Numbered from the stretch's first letter, positions 1-6,403 are shown. The stretch is DNA of 6,403 bases from JBAYZQ01 sp041672385 (GCA_041672385.1 JBAYZQ010000130.1:1-6403), one strand, 5' to 3'. Notes: generated from the letters alone by a model not told the origin. Numbers and translations are program-made.

Positions 1-429
1 ACTGTAATTGGAGCAATGTTTGGTTGTTCAACTATTACAACTTTTGCTGAATCTGCAACTGGAATTGAAGAAGGTGGAAGAACAGGTTTAACAGCTATAA
101 TATTTGGTATTTGTTTTATCTTATCTATGCTCTTTGCACCATTATTTTTGATGATTCCATCTGCTGCTACAGGCCCAGCTCTTATGTTTGTTGGCTTTGG
201 ATTAATTCAACAAATAAGAATGCTTGACTTTGAAGATTTCTCAGAATCTTTCGGAGCAATTGTCATGATTTTGCTTCAAGCCTTTACTCAAAACATGCCA
301 GTGGCAATTTCAGCAGGAATTATTACCCATATTTTTGCTAAACTTATCTGTGGAAAACATAAAGATCTAAATGTAGGTTTATATGTTTTAGGAATTATTC
401 TCGTATTCTATTTCATTTTTGGAGTTTAA
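1..429 (+). CDS. NCS2-family purine permease (AzgA/PbuG-like), C-terminal part
   Basis: This is the C-terminal part (142 residues) of an inner-membrane purine (hypoxanthine/guanine/adenine) uptake permease. The frame is open at base 1, so the 5' end lies outside the window and the ATG at 16 is an internal Met. The visible protein starts in the strongly conserved NCS2 segment: a Thr-rich stretch, then F-A-E-S-A-T-G-I and E-G-G-R-T-G-L-T, typical of the AzgA/PbuG branch (COG2252) rather than the xanthine/uracil branch. Hydrophobic segments follow at about residues 30-52, 56-70, 84-97, 101-113 and 123-141. The order, with a D-F-E-D-F acidic stretch between the second and third, matches the C-terminal end of the family. 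The protein ends normally at a TAA codon and is followed by a terminator, so this is the last gene of its transcript. The exact purine specificity cannot be read from this fragment. Confidence 0.9.
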   Translation, partial: TVIGAMFGCSTITTFAESATGIEEGGRTGLTAIIFGICFILSMLFAPLFLMIPSAATGPALMFVGFGLIQQIRMLDFEDFSESFGAIVMILLQAFTQNMPVAISAGIITHIFAKLICGKHKDLNVGLYVLGIILVFYFIFGV

Positions 430-448
430 CTCTATTTTCTAATTATTT

Positions 449-488
449 AGGTCATTTCCTCTTTTTAGGATTTGACCTTATTTTTTTA
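449..488 (+). terminator. Intrinsic terminator of the purine permease gene
   Basis: The arms at 449-460 and 467-478 are complementary: AGGTCA pairs with TGACCT, then a 2x2 T-T internal mismatch, then TCCT pairs with AGGA. The loop is 6 nt and is followed by a T-run at 481-487. It lies 20 nt after the permease stop codon, in the only sizeable intergenic gap of the window. The hairpin plus U-tract is a standard Rho-independent terminator. The mismatch weakens it somewhat. Confidence 0.75.
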
Positions 489-500
489 TAGTTTTATTCT
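472..500 (+). promoter_or_regulatory. Possible sigma-A-type promoter for the S66 peptidase cassette
   Basis: TTGACC (472-477, 5/6 match to the -35 consensus) lies exactly 17 nt upstream of TATTCT (495-500, 4/6 match to the -10). This would place the start of transcription near 507, giving a short leader before the ATG at 523. An alternative -10, TATAGT at 487-492 (5/6), has only a poor -35 partner. The -35 lies inside the 3' arm of the preceding terminator hairpin. A promoter is expected here because the cassette follows a terminator, but the AT-rich sequence makes chance matches likely. Confidence 0.35.
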
Positions 501-522
501 TTAAAGGTAAAAGGATGTATTT

Positions 523-1488
523 ATGATACCAGAAAAGTTAAAATTTGGTGATAAGATTAGAGTTGTTTCACCCGCTAGATCTTTAGCAATTATTAACCAA
601 GAAAACCGAGAAGTGGCAAGGCAGACTTTCAATAAACTTGGGCTGGAAGTAACATTTTCAAAACATGTAGAAGAGATTGATGATTTCAACTCATCAAGTA
701 TTGCTTCGAGAATTGAAGACCTTCATGAAGCATTTCTTGATAAATCAGTAAAAGCCATATTTACAAGTATCGGGGGCTTTAGCTCCAATCAAATTTTAGA
801 TTATCTTGATTGGGATTTAATAAAAGCTAATCCAAAAATTCTTTGTGGTTTCTCTGATATTACTGCATTAAACAATGCAATTTATCATAAAACAGGTTTA
901 GTTACCTACCAAGGCCCTCATTTTTCAAGCCTAGCAATGAAAAAAGGCCTTGATTATACCCTTCAATATTTAAAAAAATGTTTATTTGAAGACTCCCCAT
1001 TTAAAGTAAAGCCTTCACCTGACTTTTCAGATGATCCATGGTTTTTAGATCAAGAAAATCGTAATTTTGAAACACATCCAGAAATTAAAGTTTTTCACGC
1101 AGGAGTAGTTGAAGGTAAAATTATTGGAGGGAACCTCTGCACCCTTAATCTTTTACAAGGAACTGATTATATGCCATCACTAGAGAACTCAATTTTATTT
1201 GTTGAAGATGATGATATGAGTGATCCACAAACCATTGATAGAGATCTTCAATCCTTAATCCATCAAAAGGGTTTTACAGGAGTAAAAGCTGTTGTATTTG
1301 GAATGTTTCAAAAGAAAACAGGGTTAACTGAAAAATTGTTAACTCAAATTGTTGAATCAAAAAAGCAACTTAAAAATCTAGTAGTTGTTTCTAATTTTGA
1401 TTTTGGACATACAACTCCAAGAATAACTTTTCCTGTAGGTGGAACTGCTAAAATAGACAACTTGGAATTGACAATAATAAAACATTAA
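523..1488 (+). CDS. S66 family serine peptidase, MccF/LD-carboxypeptidase-like
   Basis: A cytoplasmic serine carboxypeptidase-type hydrolase of 321 residues, normal for family S66, with no signal peptide. The expected Ser-Glu-His triad can be placed. Ser111 lies in G-F-S-D-I-T-A-L (nucleophile elbow), Glu228 in I-L-F-V-E-D-D, and His296 in D-F-G-H-T-T-P. The I-G-G-N-L-C-T-L-N-L-L-Q-G-T segment (about 201-214) is a second family signature. The insert with W173-F174 followed by L-D-Q-E-N-R favours the MccF-like branch over classical LdcA. Family members either trim L,D-linked muropeptides during cell-wall recycling (LdcA) or cleave aminoacyl-nucleotide antibiotics such as microcin C (MccF); which applies here is not known. 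The start at 523 is supported by AAGGA at 511-515, 7 nt upstream. It is the first gene of a three-gene cassette and ends 10 nt before the next gene. Confidence 0.9.
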   Translation: MIPEKLKFGDKIRVVSPARSLAIINQENREVARQTFNKLGLEVTFSKHVEEIDDFNSSSIASRIEDLHEAFLDKSVKAIFTSIGGFSSNQILDYLDWDLIKANPKILCGFSDITALNNAIYHKTGLVTYQGPHFSSLAMKKGLDYTLQYLKKCLFEDSPFKVKPSPDFSDDPWFLDQENRNFETHPEIKVFHAGVVEGKIIGGNLCTLNLLQGTDYMPSLENSILFVEDDDMSDPQTIDRDLQSLIHQKGFTGVKAVVFGMFQKKTGLTEKLLTQIVESKKQLKNLVVVSNFDFGHTTPRITFPVGGTAKIDNLELTIIKH

Positions 1489-1498
1489 AGAGGCTAAT

Positions 1499-2278
1499 AT
1501 GAATAGTATTGAAAGAGTTGAAGTTTTTTCAGATACAATGAAATACTGCTTAAAAGGTTATTATTTTTTGAATGATAAAAAAATTACGATTAATCTTCCT
1601 TGCAAAAGTAAGGTTTATAAATCTTTTATAAATATAAAAAAAAGAGATAATTGTAAAAAAACAGTAGTAAAAGTTGTAAATGAAGATGTATTGCTAACAG
1701 CTTTAAAACTAAAAAATGAAAAACCAACAATCTTAAATATGGCAAGTGGACTTAACCCAGGAGGAGCCGTAGAAAGTGGCGCTGGATCTCAAGAAGAGTA
1801 TCTATGTAGATGTTCTTCTTATTATTTATCTCTTTCACAATGTCGGCCTTATTACCCCTTAGAAAAGGATTTTGGTGGCATATATACTGAAGATGTTACT
1901 GTTTTTCGAGGTCCTGAGGAAAAAGAATACCCTCTTTTAAAAGACCCATTTTTAGTAAACATGATAGCTGTTCCGGCTATTTCAAACCCAATTGTTCAAA
2001 ATGAAAAGCTAAGTCCATCTGATAATAGAAGAACAATTAATAAAATAAAAACTATATTTAACATTGCCATTGAGAACAATCAAGAAGTTCTTATTCTGGG
2101 AGCTTTTGGTTGTGGAGTATTTAACAACCCTCCATTAATAATAGCAAATCTCTTTTATGAAGTTTTAAATCTCGATGCTTATAAAAACGCTTTTTCTTTA
2201 ATTGTTTTTGCAATTAAAGAAGATTCTAATAGTCCAAAAGGTGGGAATTATGAGCCTTTTAAGATAGTATTGTCCTAA
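1499..2278 (+). CDS. TIGR02452/DUF2263 family protein, microbial-type PARG-like macrodomain
   Basis: A predicted cytosolic ADP-ribose-processing protein of 259 residues, related to bacterial poly(ADP-ribose) glycohydrolases. It carries the PARG-type signature as N-P-G-G-A (86-90), seven residues, then Q-E-E (98-100), followed by Y-L-C-R and Y-Y-L-S-L. In characterised relatives the second Glu is catalytic, which would be Glu100 here. The macrodomain phosphate loop is seen as G-A-F-G-C-G-V-F-N-N-P-P (201-212), with D-V-T-V-F-R-G (132-138) and V-N-M-I-A-V-P-A (153-160) as further family landmarks. The usual third Gly of GGG is Ala90. The first ~60 residues match the N-terminal accessory region of the family and are Lys-rich. 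The start at 1499 is supported by AGAGG at 1489-1493, which directly follows the previous gene's TAA. The gene is probably cotranscribed with its neighbours. Family assignment is strong; enzymatic activity and substrate are inferred. Confidence 0.87.
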   Translation: MNSIERVEVFSDTMKYCLKGYYFLNDKKITINLPCKSKVYKSFINIKKRDNCKKTVVKVVNEDVLLTALKLKNEKPTILNMASGLNPGGAVESGAGSQEEYLCRCSSYYLSLSQCRPYYPLEKDFGGIYTEDVTVFRGPEEKEYPLLKDPFLVNMIAVPAISNPIVQNEKLSPSDNRRTINKIKTIFNIAIENNQEVLILGAFGCGVFNNPPLIIANLFYEVLNLDAYKNAFSLIVFAIKEDSNSPKGGNYEPFKIVLS

Positions 2279-2280
2279 CT

Positions 2281-3234
2281 ATGAAAGAAACCTTTATCAA
2301 AATTAACCAATACATAAAAAACCATATGTGGTTTATAGCACCTGCTGCAATTGTAACTGGTATTATCTTAGGAGATAATTTATCCCCTTATAGATACCTA
2401 GCTATTTATATTTTTTCTTTTTTAACTTTTACAGGTTCAATTGAAATGAGACTCACAGATTTTAAACGAATAGTCAAAAAACCACTCCCAATTTTTGTAT
2501 TTATCCTTTATTCCCATATTATTCTTCCGGTTTTGGGATTCTTGCTTAGCTCTATATTTTTTAAAAACAACAAGGACATTATCCTTGGATATATACTTCT
2601 CCTTTCTGGTCCAGTAGCTATTGTCAGTTTTATTTGGTCTGATATTTATAATGGAGATGGAGCATTAAGTCTTTCAATGATAATTGTTGATACCCTAGTT
2701 ACTCCAATATTAATGCCAATTATGGCTAAGATTCTTATTGGTGATTCCATAAAGATAAACATCGGAGGAATGATGGTTTCTCTTTGTTTTATGGTAGTAA
2801 TACCTCTTATTCTAGGCTTATCCATAAATGAATTCAGCAAAGGAAAAGCAAAGGAGAATGTAGCTCTTTATCTTCAACCTTTTGGAAAACTTGCACTTTT
2901 CATTGCACTTTCTCTTACAATATCAAAAACCTCAAAGACAATCCTTTCTCTGCATTTCGAAGATACTTATATTCTCTTATTTAATATATCTTTAACCGCA
3001 ATTGCTTTTGTACTGGGATATTACAATCAGTTCAAAATGATAGATGAAAAAGAAAGAATAAGCGTTGCTTGTGGAGTAGGTCTAAGAAACAACACTGTTA
3101 CACTTATAATAGCTACCACTTATTATTCAAGTGTTACAGCCATTCCAATAATAGCTGGACTCCTTTTTCAACAATTTCTTGCCTCGACTTTTTGTAAGGA
3201 GCTTTTTAGCCATAACAAAAAGAAAAAACAATAA
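2281..3234 (+). CDS. Bile acid:sodium symporter (BASS) family transporter
   Basis: An integral membrane protein of 317 residues with about nine or ten hydrophobic segments: roughly 16-31, 38-53, 69-95, 100-120, 128-152, 161-183, 200-216, 228-248, 262-280 and 282-303. The length and spacing fit the BASS/SBF family (COG0385), secondary transporters of organic anions and related solutes. Two characteristic elements are visible: the G-P-V-A-I-V-S-F-I-W stretch (110-119), where the family has its first discontinuous helix, and G-V-G-L-R-N-N-T (265-272), corresponding to the second crossover region. The tail is basic (H-N-K-K-K-K-Q). Substrate and direction cannot be deduced; bacterial members include Na+-coupled uptake systems, and the related ACR3 group exports arsenite. 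It starts 2 nt after the preceding stop with no clear Shine-Dalgarno site, and an in-frame stop at 2260-2262 rules out a longer ATG/GTG/TTG start, so translational coupling is likely. Its stop abuts the stop of the convergent amylase gene. Confidence 0.85.
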   Translation: MKETFIKINQYIKNHMWFIAPAAIVTGIILGDNLSPYRYLAIYIFSFLTFTGSIEMRLTDFKRIVKKPLPIFVFILYSHIILPVLGFLLSSIFFKNNKDIILGYILLLSGPVAIVSFIWSDIYNGDGALSLSMIIVDTLVTPILMPIMAKILIGDSIKINIGGMMVSLCFMVVIPLILGLSINEFSKGKAKENVALYLQPFGKLALFIALSLTISKTSKTILSLHFEDTYILLFNISLTAIAFVLGYYNQFKMIDEKERISVACGVGLRNNTVTLIIATTYYSSVTAIPIIAGLLFQQFLASTFCKELFSHNKKKKQ

Positions 3235-3254
3235 CTATTCTAAAAGAACTATTG
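3217..3254 (-). terminator. Weak candidate terminator of the malF-malG-amylase operon
   Basis: Read on the minus strand, 3254-3229 can fold: CAATA pairs with TATTG, and TTCT pairs with AGAA around a short T loop, with a small bulge between. It is followed by a U-rich run from the A-tract at 3217-3228 (AAAAAGAAAAAA on the plus strand). The hairpin includes the amylase stop codon and its U-tract lies inside the BASS gene. The stem is AT-rich and bulged, so strength is doubtful. No comparable plus-strand terminator was seen just after 3234. Confidence 0.35.
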
Positions 3255-4758
3255 TAGAAAATGGAGGAAGAGTAACACTATTATTCTCTATTTTAACTTC
3301 TTCCCCAGTACAGGATATAACACCTATTTTTTTAGTATAATTAAGGTCTTCTATTTTAATAGTTTCTTCATTATCAAGATTATGGATAACTATATAACTA
3401 CTATTTATATCTTCCATCTTATAAGCACATATCGAGGAACTAGAGAAATCTAGAGCTTTAAAAACCCCTTCACTTAAACCAGGGTTTTCATTCTTTATCT
3501 GGATGATTCTTCGATAAAACGAAAGTAAGGAATTTTGGTCTTTTGATTGTTCAGCTTCTCCTGCTTCAATTTCTCTAGGAACAGCTCCCTTGGGAGGGAT
3601 ACACATACCTTTGGTATTTTCTTTAACTGACCAGACAAATTGTGTCCTTTTATCTTCATCACTCGAGCTTCCACCTTTCATTCCAATCTCTTCTCCGTAG
3701 TAAACAAAGGGATTTCCCGGTAGTAAAAGATAAATCGAGGCTGCCATTTTAGTAAAGTATTCATTTCCACTTAAAGCTCCGGCACTTCTAGCTTGATCAT
3801 GGTTTGTTAAAAAGGGTGCATCAATATTGACTGAAGATAATTTCGAATACCAAGACTCAAGGCGAGAGGAAAGCTCTTTTCCAGAAGAAGTACGGATACT
3901 ACTTATTAAAAAACCTGTGCTTTGACTAAGAGGAAAATTAAAGAGACTTGGAAGGTTGCTTTCATATAATCTAAGAATAACTGATTCACTTTCCCAAGCT
4001 TCACCTACAAGATAAATATCTTCTTTCATAGTTTTCAAATTTTTATATAACCAAGAAAGAAACTCCACATTTTTTTCTTGATTACCCTCATAAAAATGCG
4101 AAACTGCATCAAGTCGGAAACCTGAAACTCCTTGATTAATCCAAAATTGACAAATTTTTAATATTTCATTTCTTACTTTTTCAGAATCCAAATTGAAATC
4201 CGGCATTGAAGAACTAAAATGCCCCTCATAATATTCATTAGAAACAGGACTTTTATGGTAACCAGATTTGTAAATAGGACTAAAATTATAATAATCTCGA
4301 TAGTAATCATCATTATTACAGGCTGCAATAAACCAAGGATTTTGAGAGCTTGAATGATTTAAGGTAAGATCAATTATTAAAGCAATATCTCTAATTTTAC
4401 ATTCATAAGCAAGAGCTCTAAAATCTTCAATAGTTCCATAAGAAGGATCTACAGAATAATAATCTTGGACATCATATTTATGATAACTAGGGCTCTTCAT
4501 TATTGGCATTAACCATATACCAGTAACTCCAAGGTCTTTAGAACTGTTACTTTTATTTAGGTAGTCAAGTTTTTCAAGAATACCCCGAAAATCTCCAACC
4601 TTATCTTGATCACTATCATAATAGGAAGGAACAAAGATTTCATAGAAAACTCTATTATCATTAACAACTGTGCCTTTTTTATAAAGGCTAGTTGAACTGC
4701 AACCTACTATCATTAGGACTGAAATAAAGAATAAGAATATAATGGAAAATTTCTTCAT
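3235..4758 (-). CDS. GH13 alpha-amylase-family lipoprotein (maltodextrin/starch hydrolase)
   Basis: A surface-anchored glycoside hydrolase of 507 residues that would cleave alpha-1,4-glucans for the adjacent transporter. The N-terminus is a lipoprotein signal: M-K-K, a hydrophobic core, then lipobox I-V-G-C with Cys20 the predicted lipidated residue. The (beta/alpha)8 GH13 regions are complete: D-x3-N-H (D130, N134, H135), G-F-R-L-D-A-V-S-H (nucleophile Asp217), G-E-A-W (acid/base Glu253) and N-H-D (His320, Asp321). Region V reads M-P-D-F-N (185-189), close to the MPDLN sequence of the group between oligo-1,6-glucosidases and neopullulanases. A Ca2+-type loop D-S-D-Q-D-K-V-G-D lies near 48-56, and a beta-rich C-terminal domain covers about 425-507. 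A longer reading from 4815 would add 19 residues and overlap malG by 53 nt; I reject it because 4758 has a good ribosome site and the signal peptide starts there. Exact product profile (amylase, neopullulanase or glucosidase-like) is uncertain. Confidence 0.92.
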   Translation of the reverse strand: MKKFSIIFLFFISVLMIVGCSSTSLYKKGTVVNDNRVFYEIFVPSYYDSDQDKVGDFRGILEKLDYLNKSNSSKDLGVTGIWLMPIMKSPSYHKYDVQDYYSVDPSYGTIEDFRALAYECKIRDIALIIDLTLNHSSSQNPWFIAACNNDDYYRDYYNFSPIYKSGYHKSPVSNEYYEGHFSSSMPDFNLDSEKVRNEILKICQFWINQGVSGFRLDAVSHFYEGNQEKNVEFLSWLYKNLKTMKEDIYLVGEAWESESVILRLYESNLPSLFNFPLSQSTGFLISSIRTSSGKELSSRLESWYSKLSSVNIDAPFLTNHDQARSAGALSGNEYFTKMAASIYLLLPGNPFVYYGEEIGMKGGSSSDEDKRTQFVWSVKENTKGMCIPPKGAVPREIEAGEAEQSKDQNSLLSFYRRIIQIKNENPGLSEGVFKALDFSSSSICAYKMEDINSSYIVIHNLDNEETIKIEDLNYTKKIGVISCTGEEVKIENNSVTLPPFSTIVLLE

Positions 4759-4762
4759 GTTA

Positions 4763-5617
4763 TTAACCTTTAGTCGCCCCTCCGGTAACTCCCTCAACAT
4801 AATAATTTTGACCAATTATAAACAAAATTGTTATTGGTATTGAAACTAGAACCGCTCCAGCACAGAAACTTGTAAACCAATTAAAGATATTTTCTCTTTC
4901 AAGCATTTTATAAAGTCCAACAGCAACTGTATATTTATCATAATTATCTTTCATTATTATTGAAGCAAAAATAAAATCAGCCCAAGGTCCCATAAAACTT
5001 GTTAAAGCTGTATATACTACAATTGGTTTTGAAAGAGGGAGTGTTATTTTCCAAAAGATTTGACTCTTTGTTGCTCCATCAATTGTAGCAGCTTCATCCA
5101 AAGCCCGTGGGATTGTATCAAAATAACCTTTGGCTATGAAATAAACCAAACAAGAACCTGCTGAATAAACTAAAATTAAAGAAATATGAGATTGGTACAT
5201 TCCAAATATTTTTAATATATGATAAACCGCAATCATAGTAAGAAAACCTGGAAACATTCCAAGAATCAACCCAATATTCATATAACCCTTTCTAGCTTTA
5301 AATCTTAACCTACTAAAAGTATAACTTATCATCATTATTAGCATTGTAGAAAGCAAACATGTAAAGGTTGCTACCCAGAAGGTATTCATAAACCACTTTG
5401 GAAAATTAAAAAGACTAGTATCCTTAAAAAGATTTACATAATTTGAAAGAGTATATTTTTGAGGAAAAACAGTTGTAATCCAAGCACCTTTCTCTCCTTG
5501 GAAAGATCTTACTACCAACCAAAGAATCGGGAACAACCAGACAACAGCCATGACGGATAAAATAATATAAATTACAGCATTTGCTGTATTTTTTGAACGT
5601 TTTTGACTTCTTATCAT
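4763..5617 (-). CDS. malG: Maltodextrin ABC transporter permease MalG
   Basis: An inner-membrane permease subunit of a type I carbohydrate ABC importer, 284 residues, a normal length for MalG. Six hydrophobic segments are visible at about 14-37, 72-100, 112-137, 143-163, 200-221 and 247-270. The cytoplasmic EAA loop that docks with the ATPase reads D-E-A-A-T-I-D-G-A (174-182), followed by I-T-L-P at 191-194. The C-terminus Y-V-E-G-V-T-G-G-A-T-K-G is typical of MalG proteins of maltose/maltodextrin systems, where the tail reaches into the ATPase dimer. The ATG at 5617 overlaps the malF TGA as ATGA, and AGGAG at 5630-5626 lies 8 nt upstream. The next gene, an amylase lipoprotein, starts 4 nt downstream, which supports a maltodextrin substrate over another sugar. 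The partner ATPase is not in the window. Confidence 0.93.
   Translation of the reverse strand: MIRSQKRSKNTANAVIYIILSVMAVVWLFPILWLVVRSFQGEKGAWITTVFPQKYTLSNYVNLFKDTSLFNFPKWFMNTFWVATFTCLLSTMLIMMISYTFSRLRFKARKGYMNIGLILGMFPGFLTMIAVYHILKIFGMYQSHISLILVYSAGSCLVYFIAKGYFDTIPRALDEAATIDGATKSQIFWKITLPLSKPIVVYTALTSFMGPWADFIFASIIMKDNYDKYTVAVGLYKMLERENIFNWFTSFCAGAVLVSIPITILFIIGQNYYVEGVTGGATKG
4767..4771 (-). promoter_or_regulatory. Ribosome binding site that fixes the amylase start
   Basis: On the minus strand the sequence AAAGG ends 8 nt before the ATG at 4758-4756. It lies within the last codons of malG, whose stop is at 4765-4763. The site supports the start at 4758, giving a 4-nt gap to malG, over the upstream ATG at 4815. 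Confidence 0.7.
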
Positions 5618-6403
5618 TGAAATTGCTCCTCATTTTTTACTGAACTGGAAGAATTATAGACTATCAAAGACAAAACAGCAGATACAATAAAACACATAAT
5701 TCCAATCACCGAAGCTAGATTATAATCTTGGTATTGAATAGTTAAGCTATATAGCCAAGTTACCAATAAATCTGTCTCCCCAGCTTGGTACAAATGCAAC
5801 GATTTTGGGCCTCCTGTAGTGAGCAAATATATCACATTAAAGTTATTAAAGTTACCAACATATTGAGTTATGAGATAAGGGGTAGTAACAAAAAGAACAT
5901 AGGGAAGAGTAATTTGGAAAAATCCTTTTACTGCACCTGCTCCATCAATTTTTGCACTTTCATATAGTTCAGAAGGAATGTTCATTAATATTCCAGTTGT
6001 TATTAGCATTGAGTAGGGAATTCCAACCCACATATTAATAATAACGCACATTCTTCTTGCAATTTTTCCATCCGTAAGAAATCTGATTGGATTTAGTCCC
6101 ATATTTTGTAATACAAGATTAACAGGACCACTGTCTCCAAAAAATTTACTCATCATCAAAAGGCTTACAAATTGTGGAACTGCAATGGTAACTACAAAAA
6201 TAGTCCTCCACATTTTCTTTCCTTTGATCCCTTTCTTATTTATCATAATAGCTAAAATCATTCCAAGAAAATAGTTTGAAAAGGTAGCAAAAAAAGCCCA
6301 AACAAAATCCCATTTTAATAAATAAAAGAAGGTGTGACTTTTCAATTGGTTTCCACCAAAAACATCTTTTATATTCTGAAAACCAACCCAAGTAAAAAGA
6401 TTT
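5614..6403 (-). CDS. malF: Maltodextrin ABC transporter permease MalF, 5' end missing
   Basis: The partner membrane subunit of MalG. The reading frame is open to the right edge of the window, giving 262 visible residues. An apparent TTG start at 6345 is only an internal Leu codon: the 19 residues before it (beginning N-L-F-T-W-V-G-F-Q-N) continue the family alignment. Gram-positive MalF proteins are about 430 residues, so the N-terminal transmembrane segments are missing. The EAA loop reads Y-E-S-A-K-I-D-G-A-G-A (147-157), followed by I-T-L-P. The segment G-N-F-N-N-F-N-V-I-Y-L-L-T-T-G-G-P (183-199) is a strong MalF marker. The acidic end K-N-E-E-Q-F-Q is also typical. The gene overlaps malG by 4 nt, so the two are translationally coupled. 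The solute-binding protein gene is probably upstream, beyond the window. Confidence 0.92.
   Translation of the reverse strand, partial: NLFTWVGFQNIKDVFGGNQLKSHTFFYLLKWDFVWAFFATFSNYFLGMILAIMINKKGIKGKKMWRTIFVVTIAVPQFVSLLMMSKFFGDSGPVNLVLQNMGLNPIRFLTDGKIARRMCVIINMWVGIPYSMLITTGILMNIPSELYESAKIDGAGAVKGFFQITLPYVLFVTTPYLITQYVGNFNNFNVIYLLTTGGPKSLHLYQAGETDLLVTWLYSLTIQYQDYNLASVIGIMCFIVSAVLSLIVYNSSSSVKNEEQFQ

Noticed and set aside
501..689. 62-residue minus-strand reading frame
   Set aside because: It lies antisense to the start of the S66 peptidase gene, which has clear family motifs, and its product resembles nothing I recognise.
2646..2840. 64-residue minus-strand reading frame
   Set aside because: It is antisense to transmembrane segments of the BASS gene; no ribosome site or domain was seen.
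3266..3304. GGAAGA/TCTTCC inverted repeat as a plus-strand terminator of the BASS gene
   Set aside because: The stem is 6 bp, the loop is about 27 nt and no T-run follows.
4759..4815. Amylase start at 4815 (19 extra residues)
   Set aside because: It would overlap malG by 53 nt and put charged residues ahead of a lipoprotein signal; the ATG at 4758 has a better ribosome site.
5424..5633. 69-residue minus-strand reading frame
   Set aside because: It overlaps the start of malG in another frame and only borrows its ribosome site region; malG has full family support.
5785..5967. 60-residue plus-strand reading frame
   Set aside because: It lies antisense to malF in the conserved N-F-N-N-F-N region and has no independent support.
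6343..6345. TTG as the start of malF
   Set aside because: The frame stays open to the edge and the 19 preceding residues fit MalF, so the gene continues beyond the window.

Overview
The window is AT-rich (roughly one third GC by eye), strongly biased to A/T-ending codons, uses TGG for Trp with TGA as a stop, and has AGGAG/AAAGG-type ribosome binding sites. Its genes resemble those of low-GC Gram-positive bacteria, so a fermentative member of the Bacillota is the best guess. The genus cannot be named, and another AT-rich anaerobic lineage is not excluded.

Left edge, plus strand (1-429): the C-terminal third of a purine permease of the AzgA/PbuG-like branch of the NCS2 family, followed by a hairpin terminator. 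Plus-strand cassette (523-3234): three tightly packed genes, separated by 10 and 2 nt. They encode an S66 serine peptidase resembling MccF/LD-carboxypeptidase, a microbial-type poly(ADP-ribose) glycohydrolase-like protein (TIGR02452/DUF2263), and a multi-spanning transporter of the bile acid:sodium symporter (BASS) family. A possible promoter overlaps the upstream terminator.

Minus-strand operon, transcribed from the right edge leftwards (6403-3235): malF (5' end missing), malG and a GH13 alpha-amylase-family lipoprotein. malF and malG overlap by 4 nt, and malG and the amylase are 4 nt apart. The lipoprotein would cut starch or maltodextrins at the cell surface and the MalFG permease would import the oligosaccharides. 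The binding protein is probably upstream, outside the window. No ATPase gene is present here, so the ATPase must be encoded elsewhere.

The amylase and the BASS transporter converge with their stop codons directly adjacent (0 nt between them). The likely minus-strand terminator therefore lies across the end of the opposing gene. No RNA genes, insertion sequences, CRISPR arrays or phage genes were seen. All genes have recognisable families. The least ordinary part is the three-gene plus-strand cassette, whose combined purpose is not obvious.
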